A stretch of 64,000 nucleotides of DNA. Source: Paraescarpia echinospica (taxonomy: Eukaryota; Annelida; Polychaeta; Sabellida; Siboglinidae). Every line of letters starts with the position of its first letter. Position 1 is the stretch's first letter. The position numbers and the translations under genes are program-made. The stretch spans positions 7,095,590 through 7,159,589 of the forward strand of contig CM034537.1 in NCBI GenBank assembly GCA_020002185.1, given 5' to 3'. Positions 10,385 through 23,892 of the stretch are shown here, piece by piece. The notes below the pieces were generated by a model that searched no databases, had not been told where the DNA came from, and worked only from the letters and a program-made list of their open reading frames with translations.

Positions 10385-11917
10385 TCAAAACAATAGTGCT
10401 GCTGACGGCACTGCCACAACAATAGTCGTCGGTGTTCTAAAATCGACCAAACACACTACGCCGCGTATAGCTCGATCATCCATCAACAAACTCAGTTGTG
10501 ATATCTCATGGAGAGCACTCAGCAAGACGAGCATGTCGGACAACTGCTTGTACGAGGTCAAGTCCGTGCTGCTGCCAAATGCAGACGATGTCTCATCAAG
10601 TGCCCCCAGCACGTCCGCGTAGTTGCTGAGGACGGCCCTAATGGCAACCCCACATGACAGCCAGCGAGTCGGACAGAGTGGCTTCAGGCGTGAAGATGCA
10701 GGGTTGTCGTCCGTGACGTGCTGATCGAGGTACACTTTCTTGAATCTGCCCGTTGAGTTGCAGAACCCACCAAGTTCCTGCACCACGTTCAGGGCATCGT
10801 GGAGAAACAGTGCACTCTCGATGGCCTTCGAACAGATGAGGTATGTGATGTGTGCACCGCAATGCGTGTAGTTGGCCAGTGGTTGCACCGTCTTGATCAG
10901 AGCCTGGCAACCCTGGTATTTGCCTGACATGTTGCTGGTTCCGTCATACGTTTGCGCTCTCAGGTGCGTGATGGGGAGGTTGAGTCTGAGCAATGCGTCT
11001 CGCAGCATGTTGCTGAGGCTGGCACCAGTCATCTCAGATAAGTTGCACAGGCCGAAGAAGTCCTCATGAACGTTGTACGCATCATCTGTATATCGCACGC
11101 ATATCGCCTCTTGTTCAACGCCTTGCACGTCTTGGGTGCCGTCAACAATTATCGCAAAAAGGCCAACATTCTTGCAAATATTTTGCAGCACCATGTGTGC
11201 CATGATCTTCAATAGCTCATTTTGTACAACGCTGGTGTAAGAGGTTGTGCGCGTCAACCACCTCTTTAACACGTCGTCATTGCCGCTCTGCAGCTCTAAC
11301 ACCTTTGTGAAGTTGCCGTCACTTGCCTTTTTGCCGCATATTGCGAGGTACTGCAGGGTCGTCACAATCTTCAGCAGAGCGTTGCGCACCTTCCTTTGCT
11401 CATCTAGATGGTACGCACTTAACTGCGCGTCAACGTCGTTGTTGGAAGACCAGAATCTCAGGTTGCTATGAAATCATGTGCGCAGATGTCTTTTGATGGA
11501 TTTTTAATTTCTCAATTGCCCTTTTCCAATTGAAAAATCACTTCGAGACGGATGTGTCCTCAGAACAGCACTCCATGCTGGCCAAGTCAATGCATGCTGC
11601 TGTAGCACAGGTAAAGCAGAGCACTCTGCCAACGTCTGCATGAAAGTGGAGCCATGGAAAGCTATCAAACCACGTATGCTGAAAACACAGCGTTTGTTTA
11701 GCAAGCCGTTGCACTGGTATGCAGCCGACGTCCCTTGGCTGGTATGGCACCAACGACAAGGTGGGTAACCATATCTCGTTGTTTCATCTTCAACATTTTC
11801 ACTGACAACTTCGACGTTTGGATCTGCTTTAGTCTCTACTCGCAACGGAGTCTGGGCATGGCGTGGTAGGGCAGTGCAGAACTTCTTAATATCCATCGCA
11901 GAGGCAGATTTACTCAA
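10385..11917 (-). pseudogene. TTF-zinc-finger hAT-like transposase (ZMYM1/DUF4371 type), truncated
   Basis: Minus strand. The first block (11917-11504, split over two frames) begins MDIKKF-like and carries a TTF-type zinc-finger signature: HTWFDSFPWLHFHADVGRVL then CFTC. The second (11389-10385) has the DUF4371 core: VDGTQDVQGVEQEAICVRY, then RAQTYDGTSNMSGKYQGCQA, then HCGAHITYLICSKA and LCPTRWLS. At least one frameshift separates the blocks, and the C-terminal hAT dimerisation domain expected downstream is absent; the frame runs out near 10385. A decayed transposon relic, though family members are also known as host ZMYM-like genes. Confidence 0.75.
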
Positions 11918-12109
11918 CTGATTGCGGTAGGCCTACACAAAAAGTGTAGATGCAAATCATGCAATTACGATTATTTAATCAATGGAAACTACATAGGCAT
12001 TTAATGACGTTATGTAATACCGCGCGTGCCCATGTATCCCAAAGTTCGGCTGTTGCATCGTCTGACGTCTGGTGACATCAATCGGTCAATAGGCCATGCA
12101 TTTATTATT

Positions 12110-13560
12110 GAAATTCATTCTTCTTCTTGGGTTTGCTTATCCATTTCCGGATGCTGCAGCCTTGATGGCTTGTCTATAGACAGCTCTTTTGTTTGCCAGT
12201 CTCCCCACTCACCAGATGTCTGTTCCCATCCATTCCTCTATGTCCTTCCCCCATTGTCTCCTAGGTCTTCCTCTGCTTCTGCTGCCTTTTCCTTCCATTA
12301 TTAGTCTCTCTAGAGACTGATGCTGTTTCACATGGCCGAAATAACTTAGTTTCTGTTTCTTTACAAAGTTCGATAAAGTCCCGGGTATAACACCAAGCTC
12401 ATCTGCAATGGATTCATTAGTTCAGTCCACAAAACTCGTAATATCTTTCTATAACACTTGTTTTCAAATGCATTTATACATTTAGTAATGTTCTTATTAA
12501 GAGTCCAGGTTTCGCATCCATACGTAAATATGCAGACTCGGATAATTCGTAGTTTCATATCTTTGTTCGTTGCTTTCCACAGCTTCTTCATCTCCGTCAA
12601 CTTTTTACTCACCATTGCCAACCTCCGTTTGATCTCTTTCGTCCCATCTCCATCCGCTTCTATCAGTGACCCCAGATATTCAAAACTTTCCACTTGTTCT
12701 ATTTCCTCGCCATCTACTGTGACTTCTGATGGTTCTCAACATCCCTTCACATCCATAATCTTAGTCTTCTTTACGTTTAGTTTCAATCCTTTCATCTCGC
12801 TGTGCTCTTTAACAGTAGTTACCAGTTTATCCAATCCTTCTTTTGTATCAGATATTAACGCTGTGTCATCGGCATATCTCAATTCATATCTCCTGTCCAT
12901 TCACTTTGTCCATTAAAAAACTTGCTTCTTGTGTCAGTCTCGACTTATCTCATGATATTCTCTGTGTATAGACTGAATAGGTGGGGGGACAAAATGCACC
13001 CATCTCACTCCCTTGCCGACTGAGAACCAATCTGTGGTACCACACTCTAATCTCACTGCAGACTGCTGTCCAACATATAAATTTTGGATAAGTGATGTAA
13101 TTTTCTGGTCAAATCCCATGCGTATCAAGGTTTTCCAGAGTTGTTGATGATTAACATTATCAAAAGCTTTTGAATAATCTATGAAACAGATCCTAAGGTC
13201 ATGGTTGAATTCTCTGCATTTCTGAATTAACATCTTCTGGTTGAAAATGTGATCTCTTGTTCCTCTTCCAGTCCGGAAACCAGCTTGTGTTCTGTTGATT
13301 TCACATTCTAATTTTGTCGTGATTCTCTTCATTATGATTTTTAGCATAATTTTGCTCGCATGGCTGATGAGGGATATAGTCCTGTGGTTTGAGCATTCTT
13401 GTATGTCACCTTTTTTCGGTATTGGTATAATGATGGCTCGTTTCCAGTCCATGGGCCATGTTCCACTTTTCCATATTTTCTTGCATAATGTGTGATAGAT
13501 ATCCACACCTGCTTTGCCACTTGCTCTTATTAGCTCTGCAGTGATGTTATCATTACTACT
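12110..13560 (-). mobile_element. RTE-like LINE, reverse transcriptase and 3' end
   Basis: Minus-strand reverse transcriptase with the palm A box (RICFIDYSKAFDNVNH), upstream GFRTGRGTRD box and the YADD catalytic box near 12866, then a CETWTLNKN segment and a YFGHVKQ...RGRPRRQW-like C-terminus ending about 12110. Frames break several times (13506-12934, then ~12900-12735 with an in-frame stop, 12693-12361, ~12370-12130). The 5' half with the endonuclease is missing. The CETWTL and RGRPRRQW blocks are typical of the RTE/BovB-like lineage. Confidence 0.8.
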
Positions 13561-14109
13561 ATAGTATTAGGCTGCTGCCACTACTACACATGGATTATAA
13601 AAAATAATTAGTATTGTTCCAGCAAAGATATACTATCAGTGTTGGAAAATAAGAGACAGGACTGATCAGTGCTACATGCTTGCAAATATTTTTTTCTTCT
13701 TAAATGAAAAAGTGGGTAGGGACATTTCCTATGCTGTCCCCCCATGCTGAAAAGTGGGGGGATGCATCCCCCCGTCCCCCACCGATCAACGCATCTGCAA
13801 GATACATAATACTTTATTGAATCTCTCAAAAGAGAACTTTGTCTTGTGGTCTGTTAATATATCAAAAGTACATAAAAAGCAGTCACAGTAAAATAAATAT
13901 AACATATAGTCCCGCACATTCACCCCCCCCCCACCCTACCCATACACTGATAATGGCAGTGATGACAAGGAGGATACACATTTTTTACATTTCATAACCT
14001 GAGACAGTTATAAAATAAATATTAATTTTAAAAATACCATGTTATCACAGTCAATACCTGTTACAGTCATGAAGTAAATACAGCACAATATTATAAAATT
14101 ATAAACCCA
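13561..14109. other. No feature recognised
   Basis: AT-rich spacer between two LINEs with a short poly-C tract (~13922-13933) and a CCCCC-rich segment at ~13735-13790. No coding signal. Confidence 0.4.
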
Positions 14110-14525
14110 CTAAAATCATAAAATGGCTCAGTTAGAAATAACATTTAGGATTTATTAATAATCTTGATTGACATAGGAACAAAACTGCTTTGCAGTGAAA
14201 GCTCTAAGTCTCCTGCCCGATGGCAGTGTATCATAGTACTGTGACAGGATGTGACACAAGTCACTCATGATTTGTAAACCTTTCTCATAGCTCTCGTCTC
14301 ATACAGCTGACTCAGTCCAGTCAGTCTCACTCCCACAACCTTATTTCCCCTATTAACAATACTGTTCAACCTGCCTCTATTCTTCACACTCTAAGTGCCA
14401 AACCTGCAGACAAAAGAAGATGTCAAAACAGATTCAAGAAAGCTATGATACAACATCTGCAGAGTCAGGGGACTCACACCAAAGGATCTGTCTGAACATG
14501 CAGAACATTCTCTGATGACATTTCT

Positions 14526-14969
14526 TTACAATTGCGTTGGTGTTGGATTCAAAAGTGAGTTTATTATCCAAAACAGTGCCCATATACTGTACGTATACTC
14601 ATTTACTCTCTCCACAGTCACACCCTCAATAACAAGCCCACTCACACACCCCTTCCTTCTAAAGTCTACAATCATCTCCCTGGTCTTCTCCCCATTCAAG
14701 TATAAGTTGTCCTTCCACCATCTTGTCACTTCAGTGACCTGCTGCCCAAAATGACTGTCTGAATTTGAGAAATCTGCTAAAGCAGAGTCATCAGAGTACT
14801 TATACAGACTGCACATAGAGCTACTGCTCTTAAAATCATTAGTGTATATAATAAAAAACACAGGTGACAAAATTGTCCCCTGGGGGACACCGGTGGATGT
14901 TGTTTTCACCTGAAATAAAACATTTTGATACCCGACAACCCGAGATCTGTTGACAAGGAAGTTAATCAA
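14526..14969 (-). pseudogene. Rex1-like reverse transcriptase palm
   Basis: Contains GVPQGTILSPVFF, YKYSDDSALADF (catalytic pair DD kept, YSDD in place of the usual FADD/YADD), and LNGEKTREMIVDFRRKG, the block following the palm in Rex1-type elements. Ends in an out-of-frame tail. Confidence 0.75.
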
Positions 14970-15951
14970 CCAACAACCAATTTAGGGCTAACATTCAGGC
15001 TAATCAGCTTTTCTGCTAGAAAACGAGGCGGCATAGTGTTGAATGCCGACGAATAATCTATAAACAGGATTCTGACAAAAGATCCAGCTTTGTCTAGATG
15101 TATGTATCATGAAGAAGTGATAGAATGGCATCTTCTACCCCTATGTTTCTCTTATATGCAAACTGTAGAGGGTCTAGTTTGCCTTCTGTTTGTTTAAGAG
15201 GTGCAACAGTATTCTCTCAAACATTTCATGATAATGGGGTAAGAGCAATTTGGTAAGTCACTACATTTTAGGCACTGGACAAATAATCAACATTTTCTAC
15301 AGGGCATGTATGGTATCTGAGCTGACTGATAAATTGAACAGCCTGGCAAAAACTTCACAGAGCTGCATGCCTTCAGTACTCTACCACTGAGGTTATCAGG
15401 CCCTGTAGTTTCCCTAATGTTAAACTCTCTCTGAACAACCTTTGCGGTGATTTCTTCTACTTCTGTATCATTAATGTCTGTTTTGCCCAACACTCTAAAA
15501 GCTGACTAATTTCTGCAGTAAAATCAAATCTGTCAAAACAACAATAAAAATCATTAAACTTTTCAGCATGGTTAATTTGTTCAGAAAGACTAAATAAAGA
15601 ATCCTTGGCTTGGAGTTGAGTTTGCCCAGCAAGAGACTTTAGACCCCTCCAGGCATCACACATGTTACCCCACCCTAAACCGGAGATAAATTTTGTCCTT
15701 GTATTCTGTCTTTGCATCAAGTATCTGTCTTTTGAGTTCAGTCTGAATTCTCTTTCCCTCCTCACTGTCTTTCTTCAAATACGCATCTCTCTTTTGGTTG
15801 TCTTTTTCAGTTCCTTTGTAATCCATGGTTTGCTATTTGAGAATGATTTTATAGGTTTCTTGGGTATGAACATGTCCTCACAGAATGCAATGTAATCTGA
15901 AATCACAGTCACTGTTTGTTCGAGACTATCGCCAGGACTGAAGAACACATC

Positions 15952-16645
15952 CTAGTCCATACAGTCCAAGCATCCAAGTAACTCCTCCACTGCATCTGCC
16001 GTCCACTGTTTCACCTCCTGAACCGATATTATCCCCGTTTTCAGTTTCTGTCTATACACTGGGATCAGCTGTATGGTGTTGTGATCCAATTGGCCGCTTG
16101 CTGATTGACCTGTAGGCGTTCTTGACATTGCCATAACAACAGTCCAGTATTTTGCCAGCACGAGTAGCAGACGACACGTACTGCTGGTAGGATGGAAGAG
16201 CTGAACTTAGGCTGCACTTATTGAAATCTTCCAACACAAAACACGGAGACTCAGGTGAAATCACATTGAGGGCGTGCACACAGTCGGCAATTGTCGTCGA
16301 TGCCCAAGTCTCATTGGCAGCTGAGTGTACATACACCACTGTAATGAACAACTGTCGAAACTCACGGGGCAAATATGTGGGTTGCAGCAACAAAGAGAAG
16401 ATTTCAGCATCGGGTGTACGCACTTATTGTCTGACCTTCACATTACTATAAGCACACCATTGTTTATTCACATATATGGAAACACCTCCTCCAGTAGATT
16501 TGCCAGTAATAGTTTCATAGAACCACGTTTCCGTGAAACATATTAAACATACCTCTCGGAACTCAGTTAGGAAGTGGACGTTTGCTTGCACTTCATCAAG
16601 TTTGAGGGTGCTGTGTCCCGGTCTCAATGATCTCACATTTGCCAT
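15952..16645 (-). pseudogene. Rex1-like APE endonuclease domain
   Basis: Begins MANVRSLRPG; continues CFTETWF, GGGVSIYVNKQWCAYSNVKV, then after a stop YLPREFRQLFITVVYVHSAA and FVLEDFN (the usual GDFN catalytic loop has E for G), then GKILDCCYG and GSQHHTADPS. Two frames, with a stop near 16423. Confidence 0.75.
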
Positions 16646-16820
16646 AACAATAGATGATAGCAGGGGACAAAAGTTCTCTTCCTCAAGCGGTTTCTAACAC
16701 CATCATGTTTACCACATTTATGCTTCTGACAAGTGCCCGTGTTGCATTTCGCAATCATTTCACACGGAAAGCCAACATTGCTCATACCTACAAAGTCTGT
16801 GTAAGTATTGAAACGCATGA

Positions 16821-17580
16821 GAAATTCTTGACTATAACAAACAGGTCTGTTGTCATTACCTTGGCCATGCTAATCGTCGCCATGTTGAATTTGGTCACAG
16901 TCCAAAGCACATTTAAATGTCACGAAAAACAAAGTCACCACCATTCAAAACATCCTGAGAATGAGTTCTCCCGATGCAACACAGACTAAGTGCCTAGAGA
17001 CCAAATTTATATCAATGAGGACTTAACCAGGTATCGTTCCCAACTTCTATATGAACTCAGGAAACTCAGAAAGATGGACACATTTCAGACTGTTAGACAT
17101 ACAATGGTAACCTATTGTACAAACACACTAACATGACTGTGCACCAGATCAGATCAAAGCAGGATGAGGAACCGGCACTGAGCCAGTGACACCCCTGTTT
17201 GTGACATTGCATTTAGCACTGGCTTGTCTCACTCTGATTACGTAAACAATGCCTACTCAACCACCCAACTTTGGACAATAATAATATACTCAAGTTCTTG
17301 TATTTAGACATATATGACCCCAGACGCTACTAACACAGGTAGTTATTGCTCGTGTGTTTGTAGCAATACATTTTTTTTAATTATGATTTCTTTAATGATT
17401 TTTTTTCACTTGCTATGCATAGATGGACCAAATGCAATCTGCTTTTTTAAACATCTTGGATAACAATCCATTTTGTTTTTTGTTTTGTTTATCCTCTTTC
17501 CATATGACATTTAATTATGTCCTCTCACTAATAATTATTGTTTCGTGTACCCCTGGCTGTACTAGTGTATTGCTTTTTGG
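16821..17580. other. No feature recognised
   Basis: May include degraded 5' sequence of the Rex1-like element, but no ORF1 motif is visible. The rest is AT-rich. Confidence 0.35.
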
Positions 17581-17581
17581 T

Positions 17582-17912
17582 GTAGCGCTGTGGTGAAGTG
17601 ACTAGCTAAAGCTTCGCACTCTCAACTTGAGAGAACCCGGGTTCAAATCCTGTGCAGCGGTGTCGAACCTTGGGCAAGTTTGTTCACTATACGTTGCTCC
17701 AGTTCATTCACCTGTATGAATGTGTACCTGGCTTTAGACAATGGTGTATGAATAGTCTTCGCGCATTAATTGCAGCGTGGCTGAATGCTTCCCAGAGAAG
17801 TTGAGATGGTGTTCGATTGAACAGGTCTGCCAGGGAGTAAAGTGTAAATCACTTTGAGCAGTCCTGAGGACTGGATACTGTGCTATATAAGAACTTACCT
17901 TTACCTTTTTAT
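17582..17912 (+). mobile_element. tRNA-derived SINE
   Basis: The head has an RNA polymerase III A box (TAGCGCTGTGG, 17583-17593) and B box (GGTTCAAATCC, 17640-17650) at tRNA-like spacing, followed by GGGCAAG-type body sequence and a tail with GTGCTATATAAGAACTTACC then TTTACC repeats. The tail resembles LINE 3' ends, as expected for a SINE mobilised by a LINE partner. About 330 bp. Confidence 0.8.
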
Positions 17913-18059
17913 TATATCAACACTAATGTTACTTTTGCTGATTTGCTTGTTGGGTATACGGGTATATAATATTATTTAGCTATCTTCCTTCCCTCATGGC
18001 CATGATCCAAAGTACAACCAGTAATTTTGTCTTTCTTCGTTTTGTTTTATTATATCTAT

Positions 18060-20385
18060 ATTGTCAATACAGTATAATGTCTAACTCACTTCATTCACAT
18101 ATTTACATAAAGTGTACCACAGTATTGGTGTATGCACGGAACAACAACAAATATCGATTTACTCATTTGGGAAGGGCTAGTAATCAAAGTAACTGGAAAT
18201 AGTTTAATAAAGACTATGACCAATGGAAATATATATATAGATCCCCAAGGTCATTAATCGAAAATATTACACAATTAATTTATTAACTTTCATTAGTTAT
18301 ATCGTCTCTGGAAAATAGCAATATTAATAATACAATTATGGCAGGCGACTTTAATATAAATTGACTTAAAATAAATGAAAACAGAATTTATAGTTTTTTT
18401 GATACTTTAACATCACTGTCTATATCCCCAAATTACTTTCCCAGTTCGTTTCACTAAAAACCAACGGAACACTGATACATTTTTTGTACCCAAAATAAAT
18501 TTACCAGTATATTAGAAAGAACTGGTGGCAACCTTATTTTTTGATTATAGACATAAGGCTTAAAGTAGAACTTCCTCCGAAATTTGTAAAAATAAATACA
18601 CAAAGTGATGAAGCCATGCAGAAGGTCAAAATTGAAATTGATTCAAATAAATTGTAAAACAAACTACATAAACAACAAAATGAAGATCCAACCAAAATTA
18701 CAACATAATAAATGATGTAATCATGCACGCTAAAAGTAAGCACATGCCAGTTAAAACAATGAAATTTAATAAATACAAACATAAAAAATAAACTTGGATC
18801 ACTCAAGGTTTACTCAAATCTATTAGATACCGGGACACACTGTTTAAACAATTAAAAATGTCTGACCCCAATTCACCAAGTTATGAGAACATTAAGGGTA
18901 GCCACTAAGCGAAAACGGCCATAGATCTCTGTTAATACTGAACATATCTTAACCAAATTAGTAGTACTAATTATGCCAAGTCTTTGATCAGTATAAATAA
19001 TATTATGCCAGTGCTATTAAAATAATTTTAAGTGTACCAAAATAAAATTGACAAGGAACCTTATAGTCATAATGTAAACTGAATGATGTCATAACATTGC
19101 TATGTAAACTGAATGACATCGTAACATTGCTGTGTAAACTGAATGACGTTGTAACATTGCTTTGTAAACTGAATGACGTCGTGACATTGCTGTGTAAATG
19201 GAATGACGTCGTAACATTGCTGTATAAACTGAACGACGTCGTAACATTGCTGTGTAAACTGAACGACGTCGTGACATCGCTGTTGGACTACCGAAGCGTC
19301 TTGCTTAAATTAATTTGGAATCAAGTTGTTTAGATCCTGTCATGCATCCGTTATTTTGTCTTAATGTTGCGTATATAAATTGTAATTTGTTTATTAAGTT
19401 AAATCATGTTCAAAAAAATTGATTCCTTAGGTTCTGCAATCAGGGATTGTTCATCCAACAGGTGTTAATGCCATCCGTTTTTTACTCTCGCAAAAAGTCA
19501 GTGTCCCTAAACTTGCAATTTGTGGTAAAATAAATGTGATGAAGATACAACAACATGTGTTGAGATGTTTATTAACATTCCGTTCACCAACCACCACCAT
19601 AAGTTCACCGGAGATCTGTCCTAAGTTCTGAAAATTCATCCGGAGTTGACAACATTTCGCTGATCTATTAGACCAATGTCCCAGACTGTCGATTCCATGT
19701 TGATTAATTGGCCTACAAAAAATTATTCTAATAAAAGGTAGTAATATTCAAATATACTATTTCTCAAGTTCATCAAATGCGATCCATGTGTGGAAGCAAG
19801 TTGACCATCAGCAAAACTGAACTAGCTTTTCCTAAAAGAACAGCAGCGCTAGATCGGTGCGCTCAGCAGATGACAAAGTTAAGACAAACTTGGCTTCGCA
19901 GAAAACTGACGTGCAACACAGCATGGAGGCGGAAAGATAAGATGCCAACACGCAGATGAAATTGCAATGTGTGTGATAGCTGGCGAACCGTATTTCGCTC
20001 GAATTTTCATAAATTAGGAATTTGTTATTTTGTAAACGTCACTATTTACTGTAAATTTTCACTCATCCACCAGACAAGCATGCAGGATCATTCTACTAGT
20101 CCGAACAAAAATCACTTGTCATGGACAAGTTATTTTTTTATTTCAAACGCTGACAAATGTAGACGTCAAAATGTACCTGTCTACTTATTAAATTGGCAGA
20201 TAACCCCAAATGCTGGCATACATGACTATAATATTTGGAGAGCAACTGAATTACATACATCCAGAATTAAACATGAACTTACAAAAAAAGTGTCTTAAAT
20301 ATAATTTACCATGTTATTAATTATATCCCTGATTTAGCGATAGACAAGATAGTGACCTATAGTTTGAGAGGATTCATATATATAC
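18060..20385 (+). mobile_element. Heavily decayed LINE (endonuclease to C-terminus), interrupted by a minisatellite
   Basis: Plus-strand fragments in element order: YRSPRSLIENI (~18235), MAGDFNIN (~18340, APE endonuclease loop), SIRYRDTLFKQLKMSDPNSP (~18815), a pre-RT segment near 19570-19700, and a C-terminal block LLNWQITPNAGIHDYNIWRA (~20190) then INYIPDLAIDKIVTYSLRGF (~20310). The C-terminal part matches the minus-strand LINE at 59380-60235. Most of the palm is deleted. Fragments could derive from one copy or from two nested relatives. Confidence 0.55.
19072..19292. repeat. 30-bp minisatellite, ~7-8 copies
   Basis: Unit GTAAACTGAATGACGTCGTA then ACATTGCTGT. Because 30 is divisible by 3, both strands stay open with 10-residue peptide repeats. 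No other coding evidence. Confidence 0.9.
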
Positions 20386-20419
20386 ACAAGATCTATCGGC
20401 GACACCATTGCACGACACG

Positions 20420-21412
20420 GCATGCAGTATCATTGTTATGCGGATGACACGCAAATTTACATGCCAGTGGAGCACAATCAACCCATCACTGCAGCAATAA
20501 CGAATATTGACCAATGTGTAGCAGAAGTGACCAACTGGTTTGAACAAAACCAACTTAAGCTGAACACCGAGAAGTTAGAGGCAGTCATCTTCCTCACCTC
20601 AAAACAACAAAATGATCTGCCCTCCAATATTTTCGTGACAATTGGCGGACATCGGGTTGTGCCAAAGTCATCCGTACGCAACCTAGGAGTCATACTTGAC
20701 AGTGGTCTAACTATGGAAGCACACGTTGCACAGATAGCATGCTATGTCATGCTATTACCAGATTCGCAACATTGGACAAATTCGGCTAAGCATCACTGAT
20801 GATGCATACAAAATTCTGGTGCAGGCGTTCGTGACTTCATGCCTCGATTACGCAAATTCATTAGAGGAAGTATGGCCATGTCACTCCAGTGCTGCAGCAC
20901 CTGCATTGATTGCCAATATGTGTGCGCCCGACATATAAAGTGTTTGTGTTTGTGTACTCTGTGATGCATGACCGGGCACCGAGTTACTAAACCGATATCA
21001 ACCAAATCGGCAACTGACAGTCACTCACAGTGATCGCCGTTTTGCTGTAGCTGCAGCCAGTCTATGGAACAGACTGCCGGACAGTGTCAGGATGGCAAAG
21101 ACACAGCCACAGTTCAAAACACTTCTTAAAACACACCTTTTTAGAGTAGCGTTTCTGTAAAATGATCACGTGGACTTTATCAAATGCACTTACCCATATT
21201 TTAAGTAATCATTATTTTTTAATTATTTATTACATTTTAATTCTTTTATTTTTTTATATCGTTTAATACTTATCATATAATTTTTTATTGTTTGTATATG
21301 GAGGTATAATAATTATGCAATGAATGTTTTAATTATTATTTTATGGTATACATTTTAGAATTATTTTTGTTTGATTGATTCGGGCGCTATACAAATAAAT
21401 TGTGTTAATATT
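20420..21412 (+). mobile_element. L2/CR1-like LINE, 3' portion
   Basis: Starts inside the reverse transcriptase palm (HCYADDTQIYMP, catalytic YADD) and continues through NWFEQNQLKLNTEKLEAVIF and RNLGVILDS. Frames break at ~20740 and ~20940; the end reads SLWNRLPDSVRMAKTQPQFK then TLLKTHLFRVAF. It terminates in CGGGCGCTATACAAATAAAT (~21382-21401), a classical CR1/L2 3' signature. Same broad group as 975-1960. 5' truncated. Confidence 0.8.
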
Positions 21413-23209
21413 ATTAGTATTCTCAAGTTATGCCAAACACTACATGCTACAACAGTATAACGTCACGTGCACTATAATAAATTGCTACATGTATATTTGG
21501 AGGTACGACAATCAAATCCTAATTATGCCAGTCAAATTAATATTATCACAGCAAGATATAGTCTACCTCTAGTCTACACGTTTATGGCTGTAATCTTAAC
21601 ACACCATAATGGTATCTGCCAAGTCTTGTTATCAGTACTTGTTATTTTAAATTGGGTGGTCTTCAACTTATAGTAAACTTTCATAAAAGTATGTGTCTAG
21701 TAAGTTTTGATACAAGGCTAAATAATGTTTTAGCAATGTACTGTATGGCTCATATGATCAGTTAATTCATGTATTTACACAAAACACCTTTCTCGTGCAA
21801 TGACTTTTATTTTATTCCCCCTCCTCCCTAACAAAAAATGTATTAAAAATCTGTAATCCTAACAATAAAATTGGTGTGGCCTTAGGCTTAAAGGGATTCT
21901 TTGAGAATTTTAATCTCTTTGTAATGTATGCAATTATTAGGTAATCCTGTTAATATGATTATTTCATGTAATTCTATGCCTTTATTTCATTAGAATTATG
22001 TTTTATTAATCACTAATGACCCTGACAATATATCGAAAAAATAACTCTGTGTACGCGGAGTTTCTTTGGGCCCACCTTCACAATCCGTATAAGGCATGCT
22101 CATGAATATTCGGGACTGTCCGTCAGACTTCGATTAGCTACGCCGAGTTAATATATGCAAGAAATACGTCATCAACATGTGTGTATATGGATTAGCCACC
22201 GCCATGCGAATGAGTCGTGACCGATAAAATTATCAAAATGAAACGTGGACCACCTGCTGTTTATGTTACAGATTCAGCAAAGTAAAGAAGGAAAATATAT
22301 GGAATAAACGGAGAATGAACATAGCAACAGTTCATGACAGACGGATTAATTTAAAAGAAAAAACACCGATGTCATATTGAATGATTGGCATTGTTTTTGT
22401 TGGAATATATAAACTATGGTACTATCATGTTCATTTTTCATTAGGTACATCTGGCTATATATTTTGAAGTGAAGTTTTAATGAAACGTTTAGATAACAGA
22501 AACTTACTGAAGCCGAGAAACATTAAATAATGAAACCATTTTATTTGCACCATAAATCCAGCTGCTATTTCCATAAGCAGTATAAATACATAACACATCA
22601 CTGATATAATTTATGGTACTAAAATAGGATAGATGGTTGTGTACTTTCTTATCTACGTAAGGTTTAGTTTTACTAGTTTTAGTTTGAAAAATGTAGATCT
22701 ATAAAGAGCATAACATTATTGTCGACAAAATATTAAAATCTATTGCATCAGTGTAAAAACTTGTTTTATTTTGTACTGGGAGTGCAATAATTATTTGTTC
22801 TGCCCATCATTTAGAGTAAAAGATATTGAATTTGTTTCTGTCGAACTCCCGTTTCGATAACAAATAAAATGGCCATTGTATGAGGGAAATAAAGTTATAA
22901 AATTACAAAACTATAAAAGTAACGCATATTCTAAAACACTGTTTTCAGTCATCATTGGTGTATTTAGCTCAAGAAGATCCCCAAGACATTTTGAATGTTG
23001 TAGAACATTTACATTTTATGAATTTTCAAAATTATTATAAAAGCAACTTTGTTGACACCTTTTTATACACTACTCCCAGTATAGTTCACTTAACACAAAC
23101 TTGTTTCAACAAATTTTGAAGAATATGCTGTAGAACACAATCCAAACATGATGAGCATAAGAAAACATAAATTTTATTATGTACTCCTACTTTTCAACAT
23201 TATGACGGG

Positions 23210-23590
23210 ATGATGTGCATTTGGATGCACAAATCGATCAATTGCACAAATCCATTTGAAACGTAGTGATGTACATATTCCCAGCAGAAGCCACACGGAA
23301 CTAATGTGGCAGAACAAAGTCAGACATTTTCTTCACTACTGTGTCAGTTAACATATTGTCCTATTAATAGCACTGCTGTGCATTTTGATACACAAAGCTA
23401 CCAGATGAACACATCCATTTGATACACAAAGCTACCAGATGCACACATCCATTTGATACACAAAGCTACCAGATGCACACATCCATTTGAAACTCAAAGT
23501 GAGGTACAACTTCCCAGAACAGAATGGGGCAGAACAAAGTCAGACATCATCTTATGTCAGGTGACCCATTGTCCAATTAATGGCAGTGTT
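23210..23590. repeat. Imperfect ~190-bp tandem duplication with a nested 36-bp triplication
   Basis: GGCAGAACAAAGTCAGACAT occurs in both halves (~23308 and ~23528), as do related CACATCCATTTGA and CCATTGTCC/ATTGTCC segments. Within the second half a 36-bp unit (TTTGATACACAAAGCTACCA core) is present three times at ~23382-23490. Confidence 0.75.
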
Positions 23591-23892
23591 AAGTAGAGCT
23601 CTTCAATTTCCTCTTTCCATCAGCTCAGCTATTTCCAATGTTCCTGCAAATAAACAAACTTGAATTTATGATACTGAGCCTAAATATGAGTTAACTACCT
23701 CAACACTGTGCAGATTAATTCAGTTTATATATTGGATTATGGGACTTATCACCAAGTGTACAGCTGGCTAAATGGAAAAGAAATACAAGAGAACCTTGTT
23801 GTGTTGATTCAGTCAGACTAAAATCCCAATCCATTACTTTGGCCAACTTTTAATTTGCTTGTATATAATTACCTGTATGCATTGGTCATATA

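Larger units (their letters stand above)
14110..16820 (-). mobile_element. Rex1-like (Jockey/CR1 group) LINE, degenerate, nearly full ORF2
   Basis: Minus-strand ORF2 in pieces: a HDGVRNRLRKR lead-in (~16720), APE endonuclease from MANVRSLRPG (16645-15952), linker (15765-15287) and reverse transcriptase (14969-14526) with TGVPQGTILSPVFFIIYTND and the catalytic box as YSDD. A C-terminal LPSGRRLRAFT block lies near 14200. Order and motifs match Rex1-type LINEs. Frames are broken throughout, so it is inactive. ORF1 was not found. Confidence 0.8.

Noticed and set aside
19089..19333. Ten-residue peptide-repeat genes on both strands
   Set aside because: The 30-bp unit is divisible by three, so all phases stay periodic; no start context, no homologue.
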